Positions 22,935 through 34,019 of a stretch of 64,000 bases of DNA are shown in pieces; position 1 is the stretch's first letter, and the number at the start of each line of letters is the position of its first letter. Source of the stretch: Plantago major (lineage: Eukaryota; Streptophyta; Magnoliopsida; Lamiales; Plantaginaceae); assembly GCA_026545765.1 (NCBI GenBank), contig CM048843.1, forward strand, positions 24,611,646 to 24,675,645, given 5' to 3'. The notes under the pieces are model-generated. The model saw nothing but the letters and a program-made list of their open reading frames with translations. It was not told the origin of the DNA and did no database searches. Position numbers and translations under genes: made by a program.

Positions 22935-23187
22935 CTCCCTCCGGTCGTTTAGAAGGTTTACATTTTGGTTTGGTGTGAATTTTAAGGAAATAGAATAAAA
23001 TAGTAAGTAGATGGTAAAAAGTAAGAGAGAGTATAAAAAAAGTAAGAGAAATAATGGATAAAGTTTGAAAAAGAGTATTTAAAAAATTAATAAATGTAGA
23101 TAGTGGGGTTTCCAAAAAATGAAACTTTAAACTTTTAAAAAATCCCCATAATGGCAAAATGTAAACCTATAAAAAGAACGGAGGGAG
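22935..23187. mobile_element. Complete Stowaway MITE
   Basis: A 253-bp element with inverted ends CTCCCTCCG...CGGAGGGAG, flanked by TA on both sides (22,933-22,934 and 23,188-23,189). The inverted repeats extend about 33 bases with a few mismatches (both include GGTTTACATTTTG on their own strand). Noncoding. It would depend on a Tc1/mariner-type transposase supplied elsewhere. Confidence 0.88.
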
Positions 23188-23189
23188 TA

Positions 23190-24132
23190 TTGTATAGTCC
23201 AAACTCATATTGCAACTAAACACATCCTTACTTTTAAATTTTATGTTTAATTTGATTTTTTTTTCTTTTCTTTTATTCATTTGCTTTAGGTTTTTTCTTA
23301 ATTTCCACTATTTTCTTAGGTTAAATAAAAGTGGACACGTGTCCACTCTCATATTTTCACATTTTATTCTCTTCTAGATTAATCTGGATGTGACATGTGT
23401 CCTCTCAAGTAATTTTGAATCGTTTTATTTTAAAATTAATTTATGAAATTAAATGAGGAGCCAACACACGTCCAACGTCTAAACTAATCCCGACACATGA
23501 ACATCAATCTCCAAACCTGAGGGAAAAAAGGCAGAGTTTAATGTTTATATTGGAAGCCCTTGATATATACATAAAGTACGGAGCCATTAAGTGGAACCGT
23601 TGATGTATACATATAGTCGTGAATTTAATTTTAGGTTTTTAATTTTTTTTGGACTTATTTGCAAAGTCACAAACTATTTATTGGCCAAATTGAAAGAAAC
23701 TGGTTTTGCAATCCAAGTCCCTCATACAACTCTAATTCTGAAAAGGCAAAGTTTTCAAGTTCATAAAACATTGAATTATGTCCCTGGTTTTCAAAATCGA
23801 ATCCCAGCATCAACCAAAATCTGTATCGAGTTCAATTCTTGAATCCAAATCTAATGCACACTAAATCGATACGGAATCCCTAATGACAACTCCACCAATC
23901 TACAAAAACTCCACCATCCCCAAATCAAAATAGTTTCTCCATATGCTACAAACCCATTCACCAATATTCGAAATCCCTAACTACAACATAACCAATTGAA
24001 ATAATATTGCAAGAAAGGGATTTTATCTGTTCGGTTATATTCCGGCAAGATCGTGCCGGGGAAGAAGTAGATAGTAGGGCAGTTTCCCTTCTTGCACGCA
24101 CCTTCATTATAATTAAACTATTGTTAAGTTGT
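23190..24132. other. AT-rich spacer, no gene seen
   Basis: No supported exon. An open frame at 23,591-23,842 has no recognisable domain. Confidence 0.4.
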
Positions 24133-24510
24133 TGTAATACCCAACATCCAACATCGGTTCAGAGTGAAAGGGGTGAAGGGTATATATATGTAGACCACCA
24201 CTCTCCTATTTTATGAGGCCTTTTGGTGATTCAAAAAACAAATCCGTGCGGGTTCAGGCCCAAAGCAGACAATATCCTTACGAGACGTGTGTAGGACAGT
24301 CATGAGTAACATTGCCAGTCCAATGGACCGGGTCTCGGCCCTTAGTGGTCGGGTCGTTACAGGTGGTATCATAGCGGGGCTATCGAGATTGCTGGAATAC
24401 GGGGCAAAGTGCTACTGTATGGACCGTGGGAGCCACCTCTAGAATCATGCGTGAATGGTTGGTCCCGGGATATATTGTAAGTCTGTAACCACCTGAAGCT
24501 CGACAAGTTC
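24133..24510 (+). mobile_element. TRIM-like small LTR element fragment, copy 1
   Basis: An LTR-like stretch of about 229 bp (24,133-24,361) begins TGTAATACCC and ends GGGTCGTTACA. A primer-binding-like GGTGGTATCATAGC follows at once, then an internal GC-richer stretch ('gccacctctagaatcatgc'). The family is related to the copy near 58,320-58,835. No coding region was seen and no second LTR on this side. It is a broken fossil of a miniature LTR element. Confidence 0.6.
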
Positions 24511-24596
24511 AGTTTCAATTCAATAAAAACAGACCAAACCCTTTGTATTTTTAATCTATTTTGTTTAGAATTGAAATGGTACTCCAAATGAATTGG

Positions 24597-24640
24597 CTAA
24601 GGGCATGTTTGGTTTGTGAATAAGTTGATTCAGCTTATCA
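24597..24640. repeat. Possible single Tourist-like MITE end
   Basis: TAA followed by GGGCATGTTTGGTTTGTGAA resembles the left terminus of PIF/Harbinger-type MITEs. No matching right end was found nearby. Confidence 0.3.
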
Positions 24641-24855
24641 GTTAGTCAACCCAAAAACAGATTAATGGACCTGGATGTAATTGTTCGACTAATGGTATCC
24701 AGATTAGTAGAGGGCATCTAATAGGGGAGGTATATGTAATTGTTCCGTACATATAATATGCAATATGCATACATCCCTCTAAAATTAGACTTTGACACTA
24801 GATTAGCAGTTGTTACGTATTAATTTTTTTCTCATTTTCAATCTTTTTACATATA

Positions 24856-25045
24856 ATCCCTCCGTCCCGTTAAACGTGTCTCACTTATTTTCGACACTAT
24901 TGTTAAGAAAGTCTATAGTTTGTTGTTTGTTGTGGAAGAGATAAATGATAAATAATGGAGAAAGTATAAGAGGTAAGAGACAGAAATGATAAAAATGAAA
25001 AAGTCTTGGAATGGAAATTATTGCAATCCCATATCGTTTTATGGA
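24856..25045. mobile_element. Truncated Stowaway-like MITE
   Basis: A left end TCCCTCCGTCCCGTTAAACG is clear at 24,857. The inner sequence (TCTCACTTATTTTC..., then GAGATAAATGATAAATAATGGAG) is typical of plant Stowaway relatives. The right terminus is not intact. Confidence 0.5.
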
Positions 25046-25438
25046 GGGGCGTAAGTTGTTTTTACACAAGAACTAAACCGACCCAGTACTATAGGCTCTC
25101 GGCTATAATAACAACTGGGACAAGTATAATAGTGGGATAAAGTGCGGGAACGAACATGTATTGGTACAGTAGGCCAACATATCACCCGGATAATAGTCCA
25201 TGACTGCGCTGGCACAGAGGGTCGGACATCGGCTCGCAAGGGTATGGCGCGTTACAAAAATATTGTTGTAAATATTGTAGGATTTCATATACTTAAATAT
25301 TTTTTTACTCGACGGGTTATAAACTAGTTATAATGCATTTAAATTGCTGCTGGTCAAAGAAGATTAATTTTTGTAACGTAAAAAAGAAACATTCTGCAAG
25401 AATTCCAAAAGGAAAGCCCCCAATTATCATTCAATTAG
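25046..25438. other. Spacer with no recognised feature
   Basis: Slightly GC-richer than its surroundings between 25,080 and 25,260. No gene, RNA or element end recognised. Confidence 0.35.
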
Positions 25439-25559
25439 TAATTAATATCCACCGATTCAACACTTCATGATGATAAATGAAGGCAGACCCTTCTCTACCA
25501 ATATACAATGCCCATTAGGACTATAAATACCCTTGCACCTATAACGTTTTGCACGTCAA
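25439..25559 (+). repeat. 121-bp direct repeat, copy 1, with TATA box
   Basis: Nearly identical (three mismatches) to 27,997-28,117. It contains GGACTATAAATACCC (about 25,518-25,532), a good plant TATA box, and so looks like a promoter segment. It lies immediately upstream of the helicase remnant. Confidence 0.85.
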
Positions 25560-27980
25560 TTAATAAAGTATCTTTTCAAGTACATATCAAAGTAAGTGAT
25601 AGAACTGGGGTTAATTTCATTGATAGAGAAAATGGGGATGAGATCATAAGGCATATGGACTATTGTTATGTGTCTGTCTGTGAAGCAATGTGGAGGATAT
25701 TGGAATTCCCGCTGCACTATAGGATTCCTTCGGTCAAGCGATTGTCCTTCCATTTGGAGAATGAACAATTTGTTCCTTTCAGAGATGGTGATTACATGCC
25801 AGATGTCATCAACAAAGCCAATGTTAAACAATCACAATTCCTCCAATGGTTCGAGCTAAACAAAGTAGATCTTGAAGCTCGAAAGCTCACTTATGCCGAA
25901 ATTCCTCGCTATTATTGTTGGAAGAATGATAAAAAAATATGGTCCCGTAGGAAAACAAAGCAGCAGTGTGTCAGTAGAATGTATAATATTCCAATGGCAT
26001 GTGGAGACATGTACTATATGAGACTCATGTTGAATCATATTAAGGGAGCCACTTGCTTCGAGGATGTTAGAACGGTGAACGGTGTTGTGCACGGATGTCA
26101 CAAGGATGCATGCAACGCTATGGGTCTCTTATTCGATGATGGAGAGTATATTAGTGGCTTGAAGGAGGCAAGTCTGTGGGGAACTGCAAGTTTTCTACGC
26201 CACCTTTTCACGATTATGTTGTTATCACGCAGCATGTCGAGGCCTGAGGAAGTGTGGAACAAAACATGGCAGTTATTATCAGATGATGTTCTATACAATC
26301 AGCGAAGAAATTTCTGCAATCCAGGTACAATAATTGTAAATAATTAATGAACATTTCCTATATCTAATAGCTATCAACTTAATTTTCGTATGAAAATCTT
26401 CATGTAAAATTCGTTCAATTCTCCACTTGGGTTTGAAGCTCACTGATGAGCAAATAATGAACATTGCTCTCATGGAAGTAGAGAAGTTGCTGAAGAGAAA
26501 CTGCATCAGTCTAAGTTCATTTGATGGTATGCCGGTGCCGGACAATTCTGTTATAAACAATGCTACAAATCCATTCATTGCTGATGAGATGTGCTATGAT
26601 AGAGATGCAATGAGAGCTGAGCACGATGGTTTGTACCCATGCTTGACTGATGAGCAGCGTGCCATATATGAGAATATTATGTATGTTGTTGATGGCCGAA
26701 ATGGAGGAGTATTCTTCCTATACAGCTACGGAGGTACGGGAAAGACCTTTATATGGAGAACTTTGTGCTCTGGTTTGAGGGCTAGAGGAGATATTGTACT
26801 TCTAGTTGCATCCAGCGGGATCGCATCACTACTTCTTCCTAGGGGTAGGACGGCGCATTCGAGATTCAGTATACCATTGAAAATTCATGAGGACTCGACA
26901 TACAACAAGCTTAGACATGATTCAGAGGTCACTGGCCTGCTTAAGGAGACCAGACTTATTATTTGGGATGATTCTCCCATGACAAACCGGCATTGTTTTG
27001 AAGCACTCGATATGAGTTTGAGAGATGTGATGGGACGTCCAGATGAACCATATGGTGGGGTGGTGATTGTCTTCGGCGGAGACTTCCGACGGATTTTGCC
27101 CGTTATTCCAGGAGGAAGCAGGTATGATATCGTGAACGCCGCTATCTGCTCATCTAGGATATGGGATGCATGTGAGGTGCTTCCGTTGACAAAGAACGTA
27201 CGATTACAGTTAACTAATATGATTTATATGGTATCTTTATACTTATTTAATGTTAAACTTATGTTTTTTTAACGTCCAATTTATTGCTACACAGTCCGGT
27301 TCGTCATCTTCCGAGATTCAGGAAACGAAATAATTTGCTGAGTGGATATTGCAAGTCAGTGATGGCATTGCCGGTGAACCTAATGACGGCGAGGTTGATA
27401 TCAAGATCCCTGAAGATTTACTTCTTCGAGAAGTAAGTCATCCAATTTCAACCATAGTCGATAGTACATACCCTTCATTGTTGGAGCACTTAGCCGATCC
27501 ATCACTGGACCCGGAATATTTTCATCATCGAGCTGTCCTTGCACCTACAAATGAAATAGTTGATGAGATAAATAAGTTTGTCATGTCGAAGATGCCCGGG
27601 GATAGTGTTGAATATTTGAGCTCGGACAGCATTTCTAGGGAAGATGACTTTGATAGCGATCTGGATGAGATTTACACGGTAGAATTCCTCAACAACATTA
27701 ATTGCTCTGGTCTGCCTCACCATAGGATTGTCCTGAAGGTTGGATGCATGATAATGCTTCTAAGAAATATTGATCAGGCTTCTGAGTCGTGCAATGGCAC
27801 AAGGCTGATTGTTACTAATCTTGGAAAGCACATCATTGAGGCAAAGATGATATCTGCAATCAATGCAAAAAAATAAGTTTTCATTCCAAGGATGATGATA
27901 AGTCCGTCGGACGAGACAAAGTTCCCTATCAATTTTGATAGGAGACAGTTTCCCATATCTGTCTGCTTTGCTATGACCAT
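25508..27980 (+). pseudogene. Helitron Rep-helicase remnant (helicase half)
   Basis: This is the helicase part of a Helitron RepHel transposase, a Pif1-type helicase that unwinds DNA during rolling-circle transposition. The segment at 25,600-26,330 matches the region between Rep and helicase ('WRILEFPL', 'SVKRLSFHLEN', 'FEDVRTVNG', 'HKDACNAMGLL'). At 26,427-27,230 come Walker A 'YGGTGKTF', 'VASSGIASLLLPRGRTAHS', a Walker B-like 'IIWDDSPM' and 'VFGGDFRRILPVI'. At 27,330-27,876 lie 'VLAPTNEIVDEIN' and 'LKVGCMIMLLRNID'. After a frameshift at an A-run near 27,870 comes motif VI 'FAMTINKSQ' (to about 27,990), which stops at the second 121-bp repeat. The HUH nuclease part is missing. There is a stop just before 'FAEWIL' (about 27,335) and at least one intron-like gap (27,231-27,296). 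Non-functional. Confidence 0.88.
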
Positions 27981-27996
27981 AAATAAGAGTCAATGA

Positions 27997-28117
27997 TAAT
28001 TAATATCCACCGATTCAGCACTTCATGATGATAAATGAAGGCAGACCCTTCTCTACCAATATACCATGCCCATTAGGACTATAAATACCCTTGCACCTAT
28101 AACGTTTTGCACATCAA
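27997..28117 (+). repeat. 121-bp direct repeat, copy 2, with TATA box
   Basis: The second copy of the repeat at 25,439-25,559, with the same TATA box (about 28,076-28,090). It cuts off the helicase remnant at motif VI. Downstream lies a leader with A/C-rich sequence and a 17-codon frame from ATG at 28,173 (MAHNTPNSPK...) that ends at 28,226. Confidence 0.85.
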
Positions 28118-28172
28118 CCCTCACAATCACATCATAATCAAGCGTCAAAGAGGTTTTGTTGAAAACACTACA

Positions 28173-28226
28173 ATGGCGCATAATACACCGAATAGCCCAA
28201 AAATTCGACATCCTAATGGCGCTTAA
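28173..28226 (+). other. 17-codon leader frame after the second direct repeat
   Basis: ATG in good context (CAATGG), about 90 bases after the TATA box of the second 121-bp repeat. The product would be MAHNTPNSPKIRHPNGA. It may be the start of the Helitron transposase exon 1 that was cut by rearrangement, or a small upstream frame. No similarity recognised. Confidence 0.25.
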
Positions 28227-28550
28227 TTAAGATTTGTATGATTCTTTTGTTGGCCATATATGCCATTGGAAAATTTGTATGTGTTATTCCGAGTGTTTGT
28301 TTCTACATTTGAGTTGATTTACTTCAACTCAAATTGAGTTAGACCAATAATTTGGGTTTGGCTCTCAATTGTTACTGTGCTACTTCGATTTAGTTTAATC
28401 CAACTCACCGACATAACAAAACACTAGCATGTCACTGTCCTTTCTCTCCTAAAAAAAATCGACCCTTTCTCTTCACCCTCCTCTCACCGGCGAACGAAAA
28501 TCGGCCATAACTTCTGATCAAACCGTTCAATTTCATATCCGAATACATAA
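28227..28550. other. Spacer with a weak inverted pair
   Basis: GAGTGTTTGTTT near 28,292 and AACAAAACAC near 28,424 form a weak inverted pair around about 140 bp that also contains ATTTGAGTTGATTTACTTCAACTCAAAT, a near-palindrome. A small MITE is possible. Confidence 0.3.
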
Positions 28551-28990
28551 ATGAGTCATTCTCTTGCCGATCTATGTGATGGCCAGTTTATATTTTTGAA
28601 TCGGAGGAAAAAAATTCCGGTCAGAAACGTAAATCCTTTCTCCGGCCACCCCTCTTCAATTCCTTCATATAATCGTACCGATCTATACATTGATTGGTTG
28701 ATTACCCAAAAAAGAGGAATATTTAGTTGTTTGGAGGCTAGAGTTAGGTTTGATTCTGCTAGCTTCTACCTTGTATGTGCTTGGTTCTGTTTGACGGAGG
28801 GGAAAGGGACGAGGTCGAAGCATCATGTGAGAGAATGGCAGCGGCGGCGCGTGGTTCTCAAACACCAAGTATAGGTTCGTTTCTTTACCTCTTATTTATC
28901 TCGTTTTCTGTTTTTCTTCTATGTATTTGTGATTTTATGTTGTTGTTGTCATCTTCGTTGTGTATTCTTGATCTCCCACCCCTCTGAAAA
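28551..28990 (+). other. GC-richer block with open frames, possible 5' exon remnant
   Basis: The block has an open frame of 107 codons (28,551-28,874) and, in another frame, ATG near 28,838 in context GAGAATGGCAGCGGCGGCG, followed by a donor-like AG|GTTCGTTT near 28,873. The leader is CT-rich. This looks like the first exon of a plant gene or transposon gene, but no downstream exon was identified and no domain was recognised. Confidence 0.25.
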
Positions 28991-29785
28991 TGCGATTTAT
29001 GGTTTATGTTATTCTAGGTTGATCATTTCATTATGTTGGCAAAGTTGTACTTGTGAGGTTGAATATAGCTCTTCCCTTGCTGAAAATTGTTAAATTGTTG
29101 GTTATTTGTGCATTTTTTGTGCAATGTGATGTTAATTAGTCCTGTCTCTTGGCTGTTTAATTGTTTTGGGTGAATGTCTTCAATATAATAATAACATAAC
29201 TCGTTAGTTTAGTGAAATTAGCTGCCAATTGATGACACATTAACTACATAAAAGTTGTAATCTTGAAAAAATTTATGACAATTATTTTGGGAGTTACAAA
29301 ATTACAATTTCAATTATCAATTATAGTAAACTAAGGGGGTATATATACTGAACACTTATTCACCAAATCATAGAAAAATTAGTAGATGGAGAATGTGTGG
29401 AGAAAAGAGACAGCATGCATCTTACTATGGATTCGTTCTAAACAAAAGCTGCTATATTTACTACAATTTACTACAAAACATAACTAGAAATTGGTGTATG
29501 TTATTTGAAGTATGTAATTAGAGCTTATATTAATGTTATTAATTGATTCTTCCAAATTGAATAGGTCTGTTTTGGTCCTGAGGTGTTTCATGTATGTCTA
29601 CTGATTAAGCAGTATGGTAGCTTGGTGAGGCTTGTATCCGATTATGTACGAAGCATCCATGGTTGCTGCCTCTTTGGTGTTTTCAATCAAGGTTACACTT
29701 GATATCTTCACGCACTGCCAAACATGAACCTCATCATATATTTGTTGCATAGTCATGTTGGTAGTAAACTAAACACCTTGGCTAT
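28991..29785. other. AT-rich spacer, no gene seen
   Basis: T-rich on the + strand, like an intron, but no exon pair could be supported. Confidence 0.35.
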
Positions 29786-30066
29786 GATGATATGTTAGAC
29801 TAGGTCTGATATTTCATTTAGAATGCTAAACAAATCCTTTTTGTAGTCCGTATCTTGGCGTGGCTATGCCTATAGCAGGTATAAGCAGCCATGGCGGGAT
29901 GCCTTGGATTAAAGTTTCATTCTATGATCATATGTTAGATTACGCCTGTTATTTCATTTAGAATGCCAATTAAATCCTTGAAGTAGTCCGTATCTTGGCG
30001 TGGCTATGCCTATAGCAGGTGTAAGCAGCCATGGCGGGATGTCTTGGATTAAAGTTTCCATTCTAT
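29786..30066. repeat. 140-bp tandem duplication with a hairpin core
   Basis: Two head-to-tail units (29,786-29,925 and 29,926-30,066). The second half of the unit, about 70 bp from AGTCCGTATCTTGGCG to GGATTAAAGTTT, is nearly identical in both. The first half is more diverged. The conserved core folds as GTGGCT-ATGCCT-loop-AGGTAT-AAGC-AGCCAT, and the copies differ there by an A/G change that keeps a pair (U-A to U-G). Function unknown. Confidence 0.75.
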
Positions 30067-30625
30067 GATGATATTACAAAAATTCTACATTTCTGAGCCA
30101 CTTATAGAAAAACCAAACAATTTTGTTCATGTTAGCTGAGTTATTGTTTATTTACTGTATTTGAATGCTAATTGAAGGTGTTGTAGATTACTTCTATTTC
30201 TCATGTGAAAAGTGGTTGAGTGTTACTTTATTTGGCATGTGATAGCATTGTAGAAAAATTGCTTTTTGCGGTAGTAAAAATGGAGTGTGGTGTTGCATTG
30301 GTTGAAGAGCATTGACTCTTATTTTGTATAAATCCTACCCATATCACTTCATTTCACTTCAATGCCCCCCACTTACTTCACTGCCCCCCCCCCCCCCCCC
30401 ACCCTTACTCCTTTATAATGAAGCCATTGGCTTCTACTACACCATACCAACTCACAAAATCACTTGCAAAACGATCTCATTCTTGCACCGGATCATCCGA
30501 CTTCCCCCCCCCCCCCCCCCCCAATCCCCATTCCAAAAGTCACTTCTAGGTTTGAGTTTCTGTAATGTATTTCATAGTTAAAAAAATTGAATATGTGTAT
30601 CTGTTGTCTATTAATTCAAGCATGC
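30067..30625. other. Spacer with two poly(C) tracts
   Basis: Two C runs of about 17-18 bases (near 30,385-30,401 and 30,505-30,522) lie in a pyrimidine-rich stretch. No gene supported. The last five bases before the Copia element (TTAAG, 30,626-30,630) are its left target duplication. Confidence 0.45.
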
Positions 30626-30630
30626 TTAAG

Positions 30631-32373
30631 TGTTGGGAAATTTGTTGGGAAATTTCTTGAGAAATTTGTTAGGAATTTTTTGTAAGATATTTTGTAAAGA
30701 ATATCTATTTAGTTTTGATCAGCAACATGATGACTTATCTTAGTCTCAGAAAGGTGATTAGTACTCTTGGTTCACTTGAACATTGTAAAAGAGGAAATTC
30801 ACTAAGTATGATAGTCTAGCTAATCTTGTATAGGATGTTAGGTCTCAAAATGTAATTTTTTATTTTATGAAGAGAAGACCAAGAAGAAGACATCCAAGCA
30901 TAAAGCTCAACGACATTGAAGACTTGAAGAAAACTGCACAAGATTACTGAATCTGTTGTTCAGATATCTTAGCCAGATATCTTGAAGACACGAATAGTTT
31001 CAAACAAACTGTGTCACAAGAGATATCTGAGAAATAAGAGACATATCTGAAAACAAGGAAAGTGTCCACAGATATCTATTCTCAGATACCTTGAGCTTTA
31101 ACCGCGTTTCTGAAAAAGGAACATATATATTGCAAACAAAGTTGTTTCAATAAATACAAGTGGTATCTGAAGATTATAGATAAGGACGTGCAAAGAATCA
31201 GATAACACTAGTCTCTGATACAAAGCATAGTTCCGTTGACACTACAGGACAAAAGTATAGTACAATGCATTTAATGCACGGACAGAGATGTCTGAATAAA
31301 AGCAACGGCGACCGAGAAGAAGACAAAACTTTCTAAGATTATACACAGATATCGATAGTTCGAATTTGAACCTAACGGATACTATTCAAACGGTACTCAA
31401 ATTCATCTATAAATATCAACACTTAGACTGCTTGAGAAGACACACTGAAATATTGAACTGCATACAAACGCTGAACGTCTTACTCTCTCAAAGCAACTTA
31501 CTTACTCACAAAGCTTTCTGTTGCGACCAAAGCTTTTGATCTTGGGTAACACAGAAGTTCTAAGTGTCCTGATCCTAAAGAAGCAAAGCTATCTGTGAAG
31601 GAGTTGAATTAAAGGATCAACTATCTGAGATTCATTCTCTTGAACAGATATCATAAGACTTGGGTCAGTAAAATCGAACAAGATACCATACGCTGTAAAG
31701 TGTATTAAGTAACTTGGTTCACAGAGCTATCTGATTAACTGAAAAGTTATTAAGACGCTCATCTGACAACTCAAACCAAAACCAACACCATAACTGGCGT
31801 GGAGTACAGGAAGTACTTAGTTTGAAAAATCAGGGAATAACTCCAAGGTTACCGGAGTATAGGAAGTACTTGATTTGGGAAACTAAGGAATAACTCCAAG
31901 GTTATTGAGTATAGGAAGTACTTAGCTTGGGAAGCTAAGGAATAACTCAAAGGTTTCTGAGTATAGGAAGTACTTGGCTGTGAAAGCCGGGGAACAACTC
32001 AGGGGGAACATTTGGTTGGGAACCAATTGTTAAGAATCTCAGAATAGGATTATTGTAAGGAGAACTCAATTATCTGTTCTAGTGAATTCTAGGTCTCTGA
32101 CAGACCGAAGTGGATTAGTTGGAGGATTACGCCACCTCCAGATACCACTATACTTCTTGCATGTTATTTACCTTTCTCAGATTTTACATTTGAAACACAC
32201 ACACACATATTAACTGCGCACTTATCTTTATTAAGTCTTCCGCACTCTGATTCTAAGTATCAGATATCTATTCAGATATCTGAGAAATAGTTGTTATCGA
32301 CAAAAGTATTAAAAAGACTATTCACCCACCCCCCCCCCTCTAGTCTTTTACTTTGCCGTTATCTGGACCAACA
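30631..32373 (+). repeat. 5' LTR of the Copia element
   Basis: A direct repeat of 42,133-43,848, TGTTGG...CCAACA. It has a TATA box CTATAAATA (31,407-31,415), many AGATATCT palindromes, and four tandem units of 52-53 bp (31,802 to about 32,010). A poly(C) run sits near the end. The first 12 bases are doubled here compared with the 3' LTR. Confidence 0.88.
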
Positions 32374-32391
32374 AGTGGTATCAGAGCAGGA
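32374..32391 (+). promoter_or_regulatory. Primer-binding site, initiator Met-tRNA type
   Basis: AGTGGTATCAGAGCAGG follows the LTR; TGGTATCAGAGC is complementary to the 3' end of plant initiator Met-tRNA and is the usual Copia primer site. Confidence 0.85.
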
Positions 32392-32469
32392 GGTTCACCA
32401 GCCTTCTGCACTTAACCTAGATCCCCAGATAGGTGAAGGAACTTTGTCCACTTTTGAGGACTATTTAAT

Positions 32470-33420
32470 TTGTGTGTTAAGTGTGCAGGTATGTCTCTGA
32501 GTGATGCACCCGTTCTCAAACCAGAGAACTACGAGAAATGGAAAAATAACATGATGCTCCACCTTGAAGCCATAAGTGACGAGATGATCGAAGTAATAAA
32601 GAATGGCCCAATAGTCATTCAACAACTTAAGCAAGTCATGGAGGTTTCGAGTGGAAGAGACAGAGATCAAAGCGAAGGATCTTCACAAACAGATGCGTCA
32701 ACTAGTGGAAGATCTACGGGTCAAGTCATTTACGAACCAAAGCCCAGAGAACTCTGGACATTGGAAGATGCCAAGAGGAATCGTCTGGACGGTCAAGCTC
32801 GTAACATCATCATCAGATCGACACCAGAGCACATACAGTGTAAACTGTGGGGTGCTAAAACGACGAAAGTTGTCTGGCAACTGATTGAAGAAATCTGTGC
32901 CGGAACTGAGAAAACCAAGGAAAACAAGTTCGAAGTTCTAAAGTTGAAATTTCAAAATTTCAAACAAGGTCCCACTGAAACTCTGGAAGAACTTGATTTC
33001 AGGTTTACCACTTTCATGAGTGATATGGCAGCACTTGGGGAAAGCAATAGATACTCTCAGTCTGAGAAGATTAACACTATTGTCAGAAGTCTTAACCACA
33101 ACTGGGAGCATACTAAATTCTTTTATTTTAACCAAGGTATGCCAAATATCACTCCAGTGGAACTTTTCTCTCATCTTGCTACTGTTGACTATGAGACAAC
33201 TCAGAGAGAACAAACAACTGAAAAGTTGCAGAATGTTGCTCTAGTTATTCAAGGAACTTTTGAAAAGAAGAAAAGCAAGGAGGAGACTGAGGATGCTCTT
33301 GCTGCAAAGCAAATGAGCAAATTTGTCAGTCGAGAAATTGAGAGAAGAAAAGCCAAAGAGAAGCTGAAAAAGCATCTAGGCTCAAACTATCACCAGTACA
33401 AAATATGCAAAGCTCATTGA
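32470..33420 (+). CDS. Copia gag-type open frame (fossil)
   Basis: A frame of about 316 codons with the Copia gag (UBN2-type) pattern: an N-terminal 'NYEKWKNNM', '[14 protein letters not shown]', '[10 protein letters not shown]' and '[23 protein letters not shown]'. In the family it forms the particle shell. A Cys/His zinc-knuckle-like stretch follows in the next frame (about 33,480-33,530). Part of a fossil element. Confidence 0.8.
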   Translation: MCVKCAGMSLSDAPVLKPENYEKWKNNMMLHLEAISDEMIEVIKNGPIVIQQLKQVMEVSSGRDRDQSEGSSQTDASTSGRSTGQVIYEPKPRELWTLEDAKRNRLDGQARNIIIRSTPEHIQCKLWGAKTTKVVWQLIEEICAGTEKTKENKFEVLKLKFQNFKQGPTETLEELDFRFTTFMSDMAALGESNRYSQSEKINTIVRSLNHNWEHTKFFYFNQGMPNITPVELFSHLATVDYETTQREQTTEKLQNVALVIQGTFEKKKSKEETEDALAAKQMSKFVSREIERRKAKEKLKKHLGSNYHQYKICKAH

Positions 33421-34019
33421 ACAAGCCATTTCGAGAAAGCATCATGTATCTTGAGGAAGCGAAATTGGAAACGATATCTTTCTATTGTCGTAAACACAGC
33501 CACTTCAAGAAGGATTGTTCTGCCCTCAACAAACTAAGAACAGGCGACAAGAAAGATAGAAGAATCTTCAGAAGAAGCCAGAAAGCTTTGTTAACTGAAG
33601 AAAGAAAGAATATCCAAATTCAACTGGATGCTCTAGACGTTGAGACAGATTCTGAAGATGACAATTCAGATGACTCAACCTTACCATCACCAGAATTATG
33701 TGGAGTTACTCATGATATAATCGACTTCGGCCTCAAGAAGAATGAAATGTGGAGTTCTTTGAAATTGGAATGGGACATCTCCAACATAGAAAACTGTCTT
33801 ATGGCTGATGAGGTAACACATACTTCTTGCTACACTTATGAAAGTGATGAAGAGGAAATAAAAAATCTAGAAAATCTCAGGAAAGAACTTGACATCTATG
33901 AAAGAGAATTTCTAATGATCCGAGCTAGAGCCGAAAACCTTGAAGAAGAAAAGAATTCTCTTGAAAAGGAAAATTCTCAATTAGTTAAAGAATCTGAGAG
34001 AAAGAATGCTGAAAATGCA

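Noticed and set aside
28551-28874. 107-codon protein-coding gene
   Set aside because: No domain, no downstream exon and ambiguous frame. Reported only as a possible exon remnant.
29850-29920. Short open readings across the hairpin core as a conserved exon
   Set aside because: Two frames are open for about 20 codons, but neither has splice sites or a recognisable family.
29786-30066. Box C/D snoRNA pair
   Set aside because: A C-box-like and a D-box-like motif occur in unit 1, but unit 2 lacks them, and spacing and closing stem are not convincing.
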